Origin: Gemmatimonadota bacterium
GTDB lineage: Bacteria > GCA-2686955
Assembly: GCA_002686955.1 (NCBI GenBank)
Contig: NYZA01000133.1
Span: forward strand, 1 to 37,878
Direction: 5' to 3'
DNA: 37,878 nt
Shown here: one piece after another, positions 8,731 through 16,927 of the stretch
Position numbering within the stretch: the stretch's first letter is position 1
Layout of the letters: every line of letters begins with the position of its first letter
Made by a program: the position numbers and the translations under genes
The notes under the pieces: generated by a model
The model's database searches: none
The model's input: only the letters and a program-made list of their open reading frames with translations
Told to the model about the DNA's origin: nothing

Positions 8731-9424
8731 GGTCGCCTGAAGTCGCTATCACCCGCCGAAGTTCGCCCGGCGAGAGACGCAGGTAGGCCTCCGAGCGACC
8801 CCAAACGAAGCGCGTAGCGAAGGCACGGTACTCCGCCAAGCCATCGGCCGCATGCGCGAGCTCCGCCGACACCTCGGCCAGAGCCACGCGCTTGCGTTCG
8901 ACCTCCTCGGCGCTCAGCTCAACCACTACATTCGCAAGCTCACAATCGTTGCCTTCGTAAAGCGCAATCCATTTCGGTGCTATCGAGGGAGCGGCCCGCG
9001 CATAGAGGATCGGCAGTTCCGCGGCGGCATCGAGCGGTCCCGGAATGAGTAGGATCTCGGGCTGGATCCGAAGAAGATCTTCGATCGCGTGCTCCGGAAC
9101 GAGGGGCCGAAGCGAGTCGAGCCCCAGCCGCTCCATCGCATTTTCGAGCCCGCCGGGATCCGGACCCTCGTTTCCCGGGTGCCGCTCGATCCTGACCAGA
9201 TCGATCGAGATGCCGGCATCGGCCCAGCGAGCGAGGGTCCCGCCACAGCCGATCAATGTCCCTGCCGGGTCGCTGCTCCAAACCAAGACCGGGCCCTCGG
9301 GGATCTCCTCCCACACACCGGCGGACTGGAGAGCCGGCTCCCGCAACGAGGGGAAGGGGTGGAGCTTCAAGCGCCACCGCTCCGGAATCAGGCGCCGGGC
9401 CCAGGCGCTGCCGCAGGAGAGCAT
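8720..9424 (-). CDS. PIG-L/LmbE-fold protein lacking the metal ligands (probable pseudoenzyme)
   Basis: This 234-residue protein keeps the PIG-L deacetylase scaffold: the first strand plus LIGCGGTLARWADAGISIDLVRI aligns with the family's 'xxGCGGTxAxxxxxGxxVxVVxL'. The family motif A-H-P-D-D-E is S-D-P-A-G-T here, so the His and both Asp that hold zinc are gone. The second His-rich site is also absent, being replaced by the stretch PGPLDAAAELP. The tail with FVWGRSEAYLRLSPGEL resembles the usual PIG-L end. It is therefore unlikely to be a zinc deacetylase. The ATG is 2 bp after the upstream stop with a strong GGGGGAGG site; an in-frame ATG 48 bp upstream lies inside the preceding gene. It is the last gene of the long minus-strand train. 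Confidence 0.7.
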   Translation of the reverse strand: MLSCGSAWARRLIPERWRLKLHPFPSLREPALQSAGVWEEIPEGPVLVWSSDPAGTLIGCGGTLARWADAGISIDLVRIERHPGNEGPDPGGLENAMERLGLDSLRPLVPEHAIEDLLRIQPEILLIPGPLDAAAELPILYARAAPSIAPKWIALYEGNDCELANVVVELSAEEVERKRVALAEVSAELAHAADGLAEYRAFATRFVWGRSEAYLRLSPGELRRVIATSGDLRG

Positions 9425-9426
9425 GC

Positions 9427-10023
9427 TCAACCTCCCCCGGTGAGCTCGAGCTTCATGAGGCCCCAGCTCCACTCAGTCGCTCCCCGGCGGTCCTCCCACT
9501 CGACGATTTCCCACTCGACACCGACCGGAGAACGTTGGAGCCGAAACACCGCCTCGCCCTCCGCGGTGATCACGGGGGGCGGTTCATTCCCAAAAGGGCT
9601 TGCCACAGTCAAGGTGTAGTCCCGGTAGAGCTCTATCTCATCATTGACCGGGGCCCCATCCGGGCGCGATGGCGTCAGCGTGAGCGTGGGTGGGTTCGCC
9701 AGCAATGAGAGGGTGAAGCGCTCCTCATCGTCGACATCTAGCTCCTTTGCATCGGGAAAGGACACCGCGTCCGATGGGTCGGGGAGGAATCGATACCCCT
9801 CTGCCGCCAGATTCGAGATCAAACTCGCAGCCTGGTTCTCGTAGAGCTGAACCAAGTCTTCGAGAACCAACTGGGGAGTTACCGGAATCAGCCACCACTC
9901 CGGCAATTCCTCGTGGGGCTCCCCTTCTCGCAGATCGAAAGGGTCGGTACAGGCGGCGATCGCCAGCAAGGCAGCCGCCATCGGCGACAATCGGAACGGA
10001 GATCGAACACCAAAAGCTGTCAT
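9427..10023 (-). CDS. Small lipoprotein, function unknown
   Basis: From the chosen ATG the protein is 198 residues. It has an arginine-containing N-terminus, a hydrophobic stretch and the lipobox LAIAA-Cys, which predicts a lipoprotein. After a short linker (TDPFDLREGEPHEELPEWW), an alpha-helical segment with VLEDLVQLYENQAASLISNL is followed by a beta-rich half ending in WSWGLMKLELTGGG. This layout recalls NTF2-like or DUF4440-type domains, where a small cone is closed by beta strands, but I would not assign it. An upstream in-frame start lacks the signal-peptide layout and was not used. It sits 13 bp after the barrel gene and 2 bp before the PIG-L-like gene, so it is probably envelope-linked. 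Confidence 0.7.
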   Translation of the reverse strand: MTAFGVRSPFRLSPMAAALLAIAACTDPFDLREGEPHEELPEWWLIPVTPQLVLEDLVQLYENQAASLISNLAAEGYRFLPDPSDAVSFPDAKELDVDDEERFTLSLLANPPTLTLTPSRPDGAPVNDEIELYRDYTLTVASPFGNEPPPVITAEGEAVFRLQRSPVGVEWEIVEWEDRRGATEWSWGLMKLELTGGG

Positions 10024-10036
10024 TTCTTGGTCCGCC

Positions 10037-11815
10037 TCAAAAGCCCCATCGCAGCGCTGCACTGATGTCGGTCCTGAAGCGATCGGCCTGATCGATCGAA
10101 CGGATCCGCTCTTCGAGAATCAAATCGAAAGTCCCCCTCTCATGCAGCACCAAGCCTACATCGAGACTCAGATCGTGCACCGGCGTCGGCTCATTCCCCC
10201 GAACCGCGGTTTCTGTCCAGATCCAGCCCAAAGCCACATTGCCCCACTGGTCCAGGCTGCGATCGAGCTCCAGATCGAGGGCGGAGATCACGCTCTCTTC
10301 CTTCGGTCGAATCGACACATCTCCAGATGAAGACTCGATCAGATCACCGCGTGTCTTGAGCCGAAGCCGCGCCTCGAAACTCGCTCCCAGGTCTCGCCCC
10401 CGCCAAACCACTTTCGACGAAACCCGTCGATCGAGGAGTATCGCCGATTCATCGGCGTCGTGCAGATAGTCGGTAAAGGTGGACAGAAGGGTCGTTCCCA
10501 CAATCAGATGGAGCGAATCCGCCGGCTCATAGGACAGCGTCGTCAGAGAAGTGTAGGCGGTGCGATCCAAACTGAAGGCCGCCCACTCGGCGCGAAGATG
10601 TCGCTCCTGGAGACGGTCGATCGCGAAGCGGGAGTTGAGCTCGAACCCCGCACCGGGGCGAAGAGTGAGATCCGCGTCGAAGACATCACCAAGATCGTCC
10701 TCATCGTCCCCCGCGAATCCTCCACGGTGATCGGTTCGATGAAGTTGCCGGCTACCATCGAGAGTGAGGCTGAGCCGTTGACCCGGCTCCCAGGTCGCGC
10801 CCGCTCCGATACCCCGTTTTTCGACCCGGCGATCGAGCTCCCCACCGCTCGGCCGCGCGTCGATCTCGCGGAAGAAGCCCCGCTCGATCTCCAACGAGAT
10901 GCTTTTCGATCGGGAAAACTCATAGAGCAGCCTGGCGACTAGCGAATCGTCCTCTTCCCGGCGGTCCTTGTGGGGCTGATCGATGTAACGTCTGTCGCTG
11001 CGGCGAGTTTCCAGAGTCAAGTTGGCATCGAGACGCTCCGAGAAGGCGGTGTGATTTACCGTGCTCGTGACCCGCCCTTCTTCGGTGATCCGTTTTTCGA
11101 ATCCACGCAACACCTCACTGACCGGGAAATCGCGGGCCCACTTGCCCCCCGCATCCACGTCGATATCGAGGCGACGTCCGGTGTAATTGAACGCCCCCCT
11201 TCCATTGATCGTGCTGGCTGGGAAGTCCGCCGCGAACTGGCTCTTCACTCGAAGATCCCCACTCAGCGAGGCGGCGCCACGCCTCCCCGAAGCCTCCAGG
11301 ACGGCGATGTTCTCAAAACCCCGATTGGCCTGAATCGAGGGCCCTAGGGCGTCGTGGTCGTCGGTTCGAAACCAGAATGCACCCAGAGTATCCGCCACTG
11401 AGAATCCGGATAGCCCTTCGATGCGCCCCGACAGGTTGAACTCTTGGGCCGCCTGTTCGACCCGGGAGCTTCGAGAGAAGACCTCCTGCGACGCTGTCAA
11501 TCCGCTCGCCACACTGAGCCATGAGCGCAGAGAGCGACCGACCGCAAGAGCCAAGTTGGTGCGGTCGCTCGAATACCCATTGCTGGAATCGCGCGTTCCG
11601 TTCCGAAAGGCATCCGCGGCCATTCGCCAATCGGAATCGAGAGCGAAGACCGTGCCGATCTCTTGCGAAAGCCCCACTCGCTCCTCGAATACCGATCCCG
11701 TCGCGCGGTAGTCGCTCTCGCTCCTTTCCTGGCCCGCGCCTCCCGTGGCAACGAACATGGTGAGCATCGCCCCGGCTCCGGCACGGCGGATCGGAGCCGG
11801 ATCAACCGAACCCAT
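10037..11815 (-). CDS. Probable outer-membrane beta-barrel protein
   Basis: A protein of about 592 residues with a signal-like N-terminus (two Arg, then AGAGAMLTMFVATGGAGQ). Long amphipathic strands are separated by charged turns across the whole length (for example RTAYTSLTTLSYEPADSLHLIVGTTL and NVALGWIWTETAVRG). It ends in LRWGF, a C-terminal Phe as expected for BAM-inserted barrels. No domain of known family is recognised. The ATG used lies 14 bp inside the ksgA stop region. A later ATG 16 codons in would shorten the signal peptide, and the true start is uncertain. Its place after surA and the lipid-anchored parvulin fits a client of those chaperones, but this is inference. Confidence 0.72.
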   Translation of the reverse strand: MGSVDPAPIRRAGAGAMLTMFVATGGAGQERSESDYRATGSVFEERVGLSQEIGTVFALDSDWRMAADAFRNGTRDSSNGYSSDRTNLALAVGRSLRSWLSVASGLTASQEVFSRSSRVEQAAQEFNLSGRIEGLSGFSVADTLGAFWFRTDDHDALGPSIQANRGFENIAVLEASGRRGAASLSGDLRVKSQFAADFPASTINGRGAFNYTGRRLDIDVDAGGKWARDFPVSEVLRGFEKRITEEGRVTSTVNHTAFSERLDANLTLETRRSDRRYIDQPHKDRREEDDSLVARLLYEFSRSKSISLEIERGFFREIDARPSGGELDRRVEKRGIGAGATWEPGQRLSLTLDGSRQLHRTDHRGGFAGDDEDDLGDVFDADLTLRPGAGFELNSRFAIDRLQERHLRAEWAAFSLDRTAYTSLTTLSYEPADSLHLIVGTTLLSTFTDYLHDADESAILLDRRVSSKVVWRGRDLGASFEARLRLKTRGDLIESSSGDVSIRPKEESVISALDLELDRSLDQWGNVALGWIWTETAVRGNEPTPVHDLSLDVGLVLHERGTFDLILEERIRSIDQADRFRTDISAALRWGF

Positions 11816-12629
11816 TGGCCAGGCGGGCGTAGTCGTCGAGATCCAGCATCTCCGCCCTGAGCCCGGGATCGATTCCAGCTCGTTCCAGGGCACGATCGAC
11901 TGCTTCCGCCCCTCCCGGCAACGATTTCGCGCCCGCCCTCAAGCTGTTCCGCAGGGTCTTCCGCCTCTGCGAGAATGCTGCTCGCGCGACGCTCATGAAG
12001 AGACCGGAATCGACGACCGCGACCGGCGGCGTTCGGTGGGGGATCAATCTGATCACGGTCGACTCCACCCGAGGACGCGGGCGAAAAGCCCCGGCATGCA
12101 CCGAAAAACAGCGCTCCACCCGAAAATGGAAGCGGCATGCCACCGTCAGCATCGCATAGGTCTTGTTGCCCGGCTCGGCCAGAATCCGCTCGATCACCTC
12201 CTCTTGAAACATGGCGACGATCCGATCAATTCGCGGCGCCGCTTGCATCAGCCACCGGAGCAGCGCTCCCGAAATTGAGTAGGGCGCATTGGTGAGCACG
12301 ACGCCTTGCGCCGGCGCTCCCGGAAGCAGGCGGTCGACGGGCACCCGCAGAATATCCGCTCTGACCAGCTCGAACCTCGATCCGTCCCCAAAACGACGCT
12401 CCAATTCCTCGGCCAAGCGCTTGTCTATCTCGACCGCCGTCACTCGTGGATTCGAGGGATGCTCGAGCAGATGTCGCGTCAACGCACCCGTACCGGCCCC
12501 GATGTCGATCACCGGCTCGCCGGGCTCTATGGCGGCCGCCCCCACGATCCGTCGCGCGACCTGTGTGTCGATGAGGAAGTTCTGCCCCAACTTCCGGCTC
12601 GGCCGGAATCGCCGCTTCTCTTCCATCAC
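11802..12629 (-). CDS. rsmA: 16S rRNA dimethyladenosine transferase RsmA/KsgA
   Basis: This SAM-dependent enzyme dimethylates two adjacent adenosines near the 3' end of 16S rRNA during small-subunit assembly. The signs are RPSRKLGQNFLID at residues 10-21, SAM motif I with VIDIGAGTGALT (residues 40-51), the acidic residue of AVEIDK, and the C-terminal FSQRRKTLRNSL. The catalytic motif, normally NLPY, reads NAPY (residues 114-117), which is unusual; Asn, Pro and Tyr are kept. The length of 275 is normal. Its start overlaps the tatD stop by 4 bp. The surA-pdxA-ksgA order seen here is a known conserved cluster in Proteobacteria, with holB and tatD inserted. Confidence 0.96.
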   Translation of the reverse strand: MMEEKRRFRPSRKLGQNFLIDTQVARRIVGAAAIEPGEPVIDIGAGTGALTRHLLEHPSNPRVTAVEIDKRLAEELERRFGDGSRFELVRADILRVPVDRLLPGAPAQGVVLTNAPYSISGALLRWLMQAAPRIDRIVAMFQEEVIERILAEPGNKTYAMLTVACRFHFRVERCFSVHAGAFRPRPRVESTVIRLIPHRTPPVAVVDSGLFMSVARAAFSQRRKTLRNSLRAGAKSLPGGAEAVDRALERAGIDPGLRAEMLDLDDYARLANGFG

Positions 12630-13408
12630 CCTCCAGAGGACTCCGCGGATGATGCCAGATCGCGACGGAAGAGCGCCGTCGCGGCGGAGTCGGTCAACCG
12701 GTCCACTTCCTCCTCACTGACTCCCCAAGATTCCGCGACCGATTCGCGAATCAAACGAAGGTAGGCGGGCTCGTTACGCCGCCCGCGATGCGGATGGGGT
12801 GCCAAGAAGGGGCAGTCGGTCTCCAGCACCACCCTGTCGCGCGGGATCTGCGCCAAGAGCTCCCGCCGGTCCGATCGCTTGAAGGTCACCGGCCCGCCGA
12901 TTCCCAGAAAGAGCCCCAGATCGAGCGCCCTCCGCGCGTGATCCAGCGTCCCCGAAAAGCAGTGCCAGACGCCAAGGACTCCCTCCACCGCTTCGAGCAT
13001 CGAGAGCACGCGTTCCTCCGCCTCTCGGACGTGGACGATCAGCGTGAGCTCCTTGCGTCTGGCGATCTCGATCTGGCGGTCGAACGCTCTCTCCTGCTCC
13101 ACCGGCGTCGCACGGTCGCGATAGAAGTCCAAACCGGTCTCGCCCACTCCCACGACCCGCGGATGGTCGGTGAGCGCCTCGATCCAATTGAGGTCCCCGG
13201 CCCCCGCAGCACTGTTCGGGTGCAACCCAACCGTCGCGTAGAGATCGCCCGCCCCCTTCCCCGCCAGGTCCAGGCACTCCCGCGATGTCGCCTCATCGAT
13301 GCCGATGTTTACGATCCCCCGAACGCCGGCCGCTCGGGCGCGTTCCAGTGTCTCGCCCCGATCGTCCTCGTACTCCGCCAGATTCATGTGGGCGTGGGTA
13401 TCGATCAT
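12626..13408 (-). CDS. tatD: TatD-family metal-dependent DNase/hydrolase
   Basis: A 260-residue TIM-barrel hydrolase. Metal-binding residues are visible in order: HAH in MIDTHAHMNL, Glu in VGVGETGLDF, His in LIVHVREA, His in WHCFSG and Asp in LETDCPFLAP. Family members act as 3' exonucleases or D-aminoacyl-type hydrolases, and the precise substrate is not readable from sequence. The ATG used is the one giving the family N-terminus MIDTHAH and forms an ATGA overlap with holB. A longer in-frame opening of over 100 codons upstream is arginine-rich overlap with holB and was rejected. In E. coli a TatD homologue (YcfH) is also encoded next to holB. Confidence 0.94.
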   Translation of the reverse strand: MIDTHAHMNLAEYEDDRGETLERARAAGVRGIVNIGIDEATSRECLDLAGKGAGDLYATVGLHPNSAAGAGDLNWIEALTDHPRVVGVGETGLDFYRDRATPVEQERAFDRQIEIARRKELTLIVHVREAEERVLSMLEAVEGVLGVWHCFSGTLDHARRALDLGLFLGIGGPVTFKRSDRRELLAQIPRDRVVLETDCPFLAPHPHRGRRNEPAYLRLIRESVAESWGVSEEEVDRLTDSAATALFRRDLASSAESSGG

Positions 13409-14637
13409 GCTCCGGCTGCTCCGCGGGCAAGGTCTGCCAGGGTCACCGCCATGAGTAACGACGGGTTCACATTTCTCGTCCCCTCCTCCTGCAAGAGCCG
13501 GCGTCGCTCTTGAATCGAAGCCAGCATCTTCGGAACCGCCTCGCGCGGAATTCGATTCGCGGCGGATTCGATCGCCGCACGCATCTCGCCGTCCACGATT
13601 AGCCAGCCATTCTGAAGCGCGAGCAGATCGCGAAACGCAGGGAGGAGCGCGTCGAAAAAGCCCTCGCACTGCCCGCGGTTCAGCTTCTTCGTTCCCCCTG
13701 CCTTCTCGATGAGCGCGATCCATCCAGGTACATCGCGCCCGATGCCGTCACTGAGAAGACGGAAGGCCAGGTCACGATAAACCGGCGGTCCGAGACTCAA
13801 GCGCTCCAAGAGCTCCCCGGGTCGGCCCTTCGATTGCTCGATCAACGAATCATGGCTCGTTCCGGCGAACGCGCGTCTCAGGGGCTCGACCTCTTTGGAC
13901 CGGCCCCCATTCTCCAAACGATCCCCGACGACGGAGGCGAAGCGCGACATCTCCTCACGATCAAGGATTCCAAAAGGGATGCGCTGAGCCCTTGAAAGGA
14001 CTGTGGGCAGGAGCCTGGCGGGCGCCGCGCTCGTCAAGATCAGGAACGATCCCTCGGGTGGTTCCTCCAATGTCTTCAAGAAGGCGTTGGCCGCCGTGGG
14101 GTTTATCGCTTCCGCCTCTCGTACGATGACGATCCGGCCTCCCCCGCCGTGCGACCGCAGTGCGAGGACCCGCTGAATCTCTCGGATCCAAGCGACGCTG
14201 ATCGACGGAGTGCCCTCCTGCTCCGCGTGCGCGAAGGGGTTTAACCGGCGATCGGCCAGTAGACGAATGAGGGTGTCCTTTTCAGTGGCGAGCCTCTTCT
14301 TGGGATCGGTGGCGGGCCTCTTCTTGGGATCGGTGGCGGGCCTCTCCTTGGGATCGTAGGCACTCGCCGGCCCGGCGATCGGCATGATGTAGTGCACATC
14401 AGGATGCGCTAGCCCAAGCACCTGCCTGCAGTCCCCACAACACCCACACGCCCGTCCCGCCATTTCTCGCGGTGTCTCCCGGCAGAGCAGAGCAGCCGCC
14501 ACCCCGTGGGCCGCCGACCATTTTCCCACCCCGGACGGACCGGTGAAGAGCAGGGTGTGGTGCAATCGCCCCGATCCGAGGGCGCGTTCGAGCATCGTGA
14601 CCGCTCTCGTCTGGCCGATCAGATCGTGCAGCATCAT
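13405..14637 (-). CDS. holB: DNA polymerase III delta-prime subunit
   Basis: The 410-residue clamp-loader subunit has HDLIGQ (4-9), a P-loop GPSGVGK (33-39) and a zinc-binding cluster of Cys (C52, C64, C67, C70; C66 also present), as in HolB/DnaX-type AAA+ proteins. Further on are AEAINPTAANAFLKTLEEPPEGSFLILTS, the family's sensor-1 segment, and an arginine-bearing SRAQRIPF. Delta-prime is the stator of the loader and does not hydrolyse ATP efficiently. An unusual insertion at residues about 95-119 consists of three near-identical 8-residue units (DPKKRPAT). Start: the ATGATG here overlaps the pdxA stop by 4 bp, and a longer upstream opening has only low-complexity residues. Confidence 0.93.
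   Translation of the reverse strand: MMLHDLIGQTRAVTMLERALGSGRLHHTLLFTGPSGVGKWSAAHGVAAALLCRETPREMAGRACGCCGDCRQVLGLAHPDVHYIMPIAGPASAYDPKERPATDPKKRPATDPKKRLATEKDTLIRLLADRRLNPFAHAEQEGTPSISVAWIREIQRVLALRSHGGGGRIVIVREAEAINPTAANAFLKTLEEPPEGSFLILTSAAPARLLPTVLSRAQRIPFGILDREEMSRFASVVGDRLENGGRSKEVEPLRRAFAGTSHDSLIEQSKGRPGELLERLSLGPPVYRDLAFRLLSDGIGRDVPGWIALIEKAGGTKKLNRGQCEGFFDALLPAFRDLLALQNGWLIVDGEMRAAIESAANRIPREAVPKMLASIQERRRLLQEEGTRNVNPSLLMAVTLADLARGAAGA
14286..14357. repeat. Three 24-bp tandem repeats inside holB
   Basis: Three consecutive 24-bp units differ from one another at one or two positions (unit 1 14286-14309, unit 2 14310-14333, unit 3 14334-14357). Being a multiple of three, they keep the reading frame and encode DPKKRPAT-like units on the minus strand. 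The near identity suggests recent duplication and possible copy-number variation. Confidence 0.9.
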
Positions 14638-15638
14638 TGGGCGAGATTCCCCGTTCCGTGCCCCGCCCGCTCCCTTCCTGCCCGTCGAGCTTCTCGCACG
14701 CGATGAAGTCTCTTCGCCCACTCCATGGCCAGGCTCATGCCCGCTACCGAAGCGCGCCCCGATCCAACCAGCTCGAAGGCGGTGCCATGGTCCGGCGAGG
14801 TGCGAACGATCGGCAGCCCGACCGTCACGTTCACCATGTCGAGACCGTGGATCATCTTCAGCGGTGCCAGGGCCTGGTCGTGGTACAGCGCGACGACGCC
14901 GCGCAGCGGAGTGCCGACACCGGAGGGTGCCAGCACCTCTTCGATTCGATCCGGTCCCGAAGCTTGGATGCCCTGGTTTCGAGCGGCCTCGACAGCCGGC
15001 GCGATCGAATCGATCTCCTCTCGCCCGAAGAGCCCTCGCTCCCCAAGGTGGGGATTGAGCCCCGCAACGCGGATCGGCACATCGCGCTCGCCGAACTCCG
15101 ATTCAAGCGCCCCGTGGAGCAACCGGATACACCCGAGCACCGAGCCTTTCGAGACCCGCTCGGGCACTTCGGCCACTGAGATGTGCGTGGTCAATAGCGC
15201 GACGCGCAACCCTTGCGCGACGAAGACCATCCCGACCCGGTCGGCGCCGCATAGCTTCGCCAGTAGCTCTGTGTGCCCCGGATGGTCGACCCCGGCCAAG
15301 GCAAACGATGCTTTGCAGATCGGGGCGGTGACGAGGGCGGCGATCTCGCGCCTTTGGGCGCATTCGACCGCGGTCCGAATCGCCTCCAGCGCGCATTCCC
15401 CCGCCGCGCGCGAGGGCTCGCCCACAGGAACATCCGATGGTCCCGGACAAGGACGAAGTCTGTCGGCGAGCGCCGCAGCGTCGATCCCTGCCCTCACTGC
15501 TCCTTGCTCGAGCGCCGCTTCGGTCCCGAAAAGCAGCGGCGATACACCGGCCGGAGGATCGTCCGCCACGCGCGCCGCCAGCTCCGGGCCGATCCCACCG
15601 GGATCGCCAAGAGTGACTCCGATCACGATCGAGCTCAT
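14634..15638 (-). CDS. pdxA: 4-hydroxythreonine-4-phosphate dehydrogenase PdxA
   Basis: PdxA oxidises 4-hydroxy-L-threonine phosphate with NAD in the DXP-dependent branch of pyridoxal-5'-phosphate synthesis. The 334-residue protein has the family start IGVTLGDPGGIGPEL, the metal-site HPGHTE (His and Asp region) and VALYHDQALAPLK. The Gly-rich NAD-binding end reads NVTVGLPIVRTSPDHGTAFE, which is the most conserved PdxA segment. The C-terminus is an arginine/glycine-rich tail beyond the family core. It overlaps surA by 4 bp and holB by 4 bp. The downstream pairing with surA and ksgA is a known neighbour set. PdxJ would be needed for the pathway and is not in view. Confidence 0.97.
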   Translation of the reverse strand: MSSIVIGVTLGDPGGIGPELAARVADDPPAGVSPLLFGTEAALEQGAVRAGIDAAALADRLRPCPGPSDVPVGEPSRAAGECALEAIRTAVECAQRREIAALVTAPICKASFALAGVDHPGHTELLAKLCGADRVGMVFVAQGLRVALLTTHISVAEVPERVSKGSVLGCIRLLHGALESEFGERDVPIRVAGLNPHLGERGLFGREEIDSIAPAVEAARNQGIQASGPDRIEEVLAPSGVGTPLRGVVALYHDQALAPLKMIHGLDMVNVTVGLPIVRTSPDHGTAFELVGSGRASVAGMSLAMEWAKRLHRVREARRAGRERAGHGTGNLAQ

Positions 15639-16927
15639 TCGAAGCGCTCCGGCGAACTCGAAATCACGCGCACGAAGACCCGTTCACGTCGCTCCGCGAT
15701 CCAGTCCACGAAACGTGCATCGAGCTTCTCCAGTCGCAGCCGCTCCTCGATTCGGGGATAGAGCTCACCCAAGGATCGCACCCTGCCACCGCTGACTCCG
15801 TCGAGCTTGATCACGGAGACGTCGATCGGCGAGATCTGAACCGGACTCACATCGCCCGGCTTCATCGCAGACAGCGCGGCCCTCTCCGACTGATCGAGCT
15901 CCTCTTCCGCTATTTCGTCCGCATCTCTCTGCTCACGGGCCCCCGGGAAACGCGCGGCGAAGCCCGGCCAATCGGTTCGCCCATTCACCAACTCCGCGCG
16001 GGCCTCGCTCACTGCTCGCCGGATCTCCGCCGCGCGCTCCTCATCCAGGGAGGTGGTCTTGAGGATGTGGTAAAGATGGGACTCTTCCCCCCTGCGCTCG
16101 TCCACGAAGAAAAGGTGAAACCCAAATCTCGAGCGCACGACGTCGCTCATCTGCCCCCTATCCAGGCTCTGGACGAGCGCGTCGATCTCTCGCACCAGTG
16201 TGCCCTTGGTGATCCAGCCGAGATCTCCGCCTCGCTCGGCTGTTCCCAGATCCTCGGTGTGGGCGCGAGCGGCATCGATGAACTCTTGCGGTCCCTTGAT
16301 CGTGTCTCGCAGTTTCTCAAGAAGATCGCGGGCCTGTTGGGCTTCGGGCTCCGCGAGCGGAAGCGGAATGGAGAAACGGCTGAGTCGGTAGCTCCGTTCC
16401 GTTCGTTCGAGCTCATCATGGTGGGCATCGTAGTAGCCCTGAACCTCGCGTCGGCTGACTTCCACGCGCTCGTAGATTTCCGCTGCGATCACGCGATCGC
16501 GAACGAGCTTGTCCTGGATCTCCTCTTCGTAGTTCTGTCGAAGCGCTGCCTCACTGAGCCCCTCGGCCGCCAGAGCACCGACGAACTCCTCGTCACTGGC
16601 GAAGTTGCTTCTCACATTCGCCAGAGCCCGCTCCACGGCATCTTCCAGCTCCGCATCGCTGATCTCGATCCCTTTTTCGGCGGCATAGATCTGCAGGATT
16701 TTCTCGTTGATCAGCTCCTCGAGGGCCGTGCGGCGATCCGCCTCCGTCGGCGGTCCTTGCGCCGCACCTCGGGGCAGCCGGCTCAGATAGGCGCGCTCCT
16801 CCACCTCGCCGACGAAGACCAGCTCGTCGCCGACCTGTGCGGCAATCCCCTCCAGCAGCTCGGCCTTGGGGACTCCGGCCGCTACGAGGAGCAAGACGGA
16901 GATCGGAACGATTCGGGTCCGGATCAT
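15635..16927 (-). CDS. surA: Periplasmic parvulin chaperone/isomerase, SurA-like
   Basis: A 430-residue protein with a signal peptide (MIRTRIVPISVLLLVAAG) and a SurA_N-type helical region (EELINEKILQIYAAEKGIEISD). A parvulin domain follows at about 180-300, with GGDLGWITKG and RSRFGFHLFFVDERR. A second segment (about 295-390, GDVSPVQISPIDVSVIKL) looks like a degraded second parvulin, as in many SurA proteins. SurA escorts unfolded outer-membrane proteins in the periplasm. The ATG used overlaps the upstream stop by 4 bp. An alternative start nine codons earlier was rejected because it lies in the preceding gene. The symbol is given by family and by its place next to pdxA. Confidence 0.85.
   Translation of the reverse strand: MIRTRIVPISVLLLVAAGVPKAELLEGIAAQVGDELVFVGEVEERAYLSRLPRGAAQGPPTEADRRTALEELINEKILQIYAAEKGIEISDAELEDAVERALANVRSNFASDEEFVGALAAEGLSEAALRQNYEEEIQDKLVRDRVIAAEIYERVEVSRREVQGYYDAHHDELERTERSYRLSRFSIPLPLAEPEAQQARDLLEKLRDTIKGPQEFIDAARAHTEDLGTAERGGDLGWITKGTLVREIDALVQSLDRGQMSDVVRSRFGFHLFFVDERRGEESHLYHILKTTSLDEERAAEIRRAVSEARAELVNGRTDWPGFAARFPGAREQRDADEIAEEELDQSERAALSAMKPGDVSPVQISPIDVSVIKLDGVSGGRVRSLGELYPRIEERLRLEKLDARFVDWIAERRERVFVRVISSSPERFE

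Noticed and set aside
13409-13723. Long upstream opening of tatD
   Set aside because: The extension is Arg-rich shadow of holB; the family N-terminus MIDTHAH and the ATGA overlap point to the later start.
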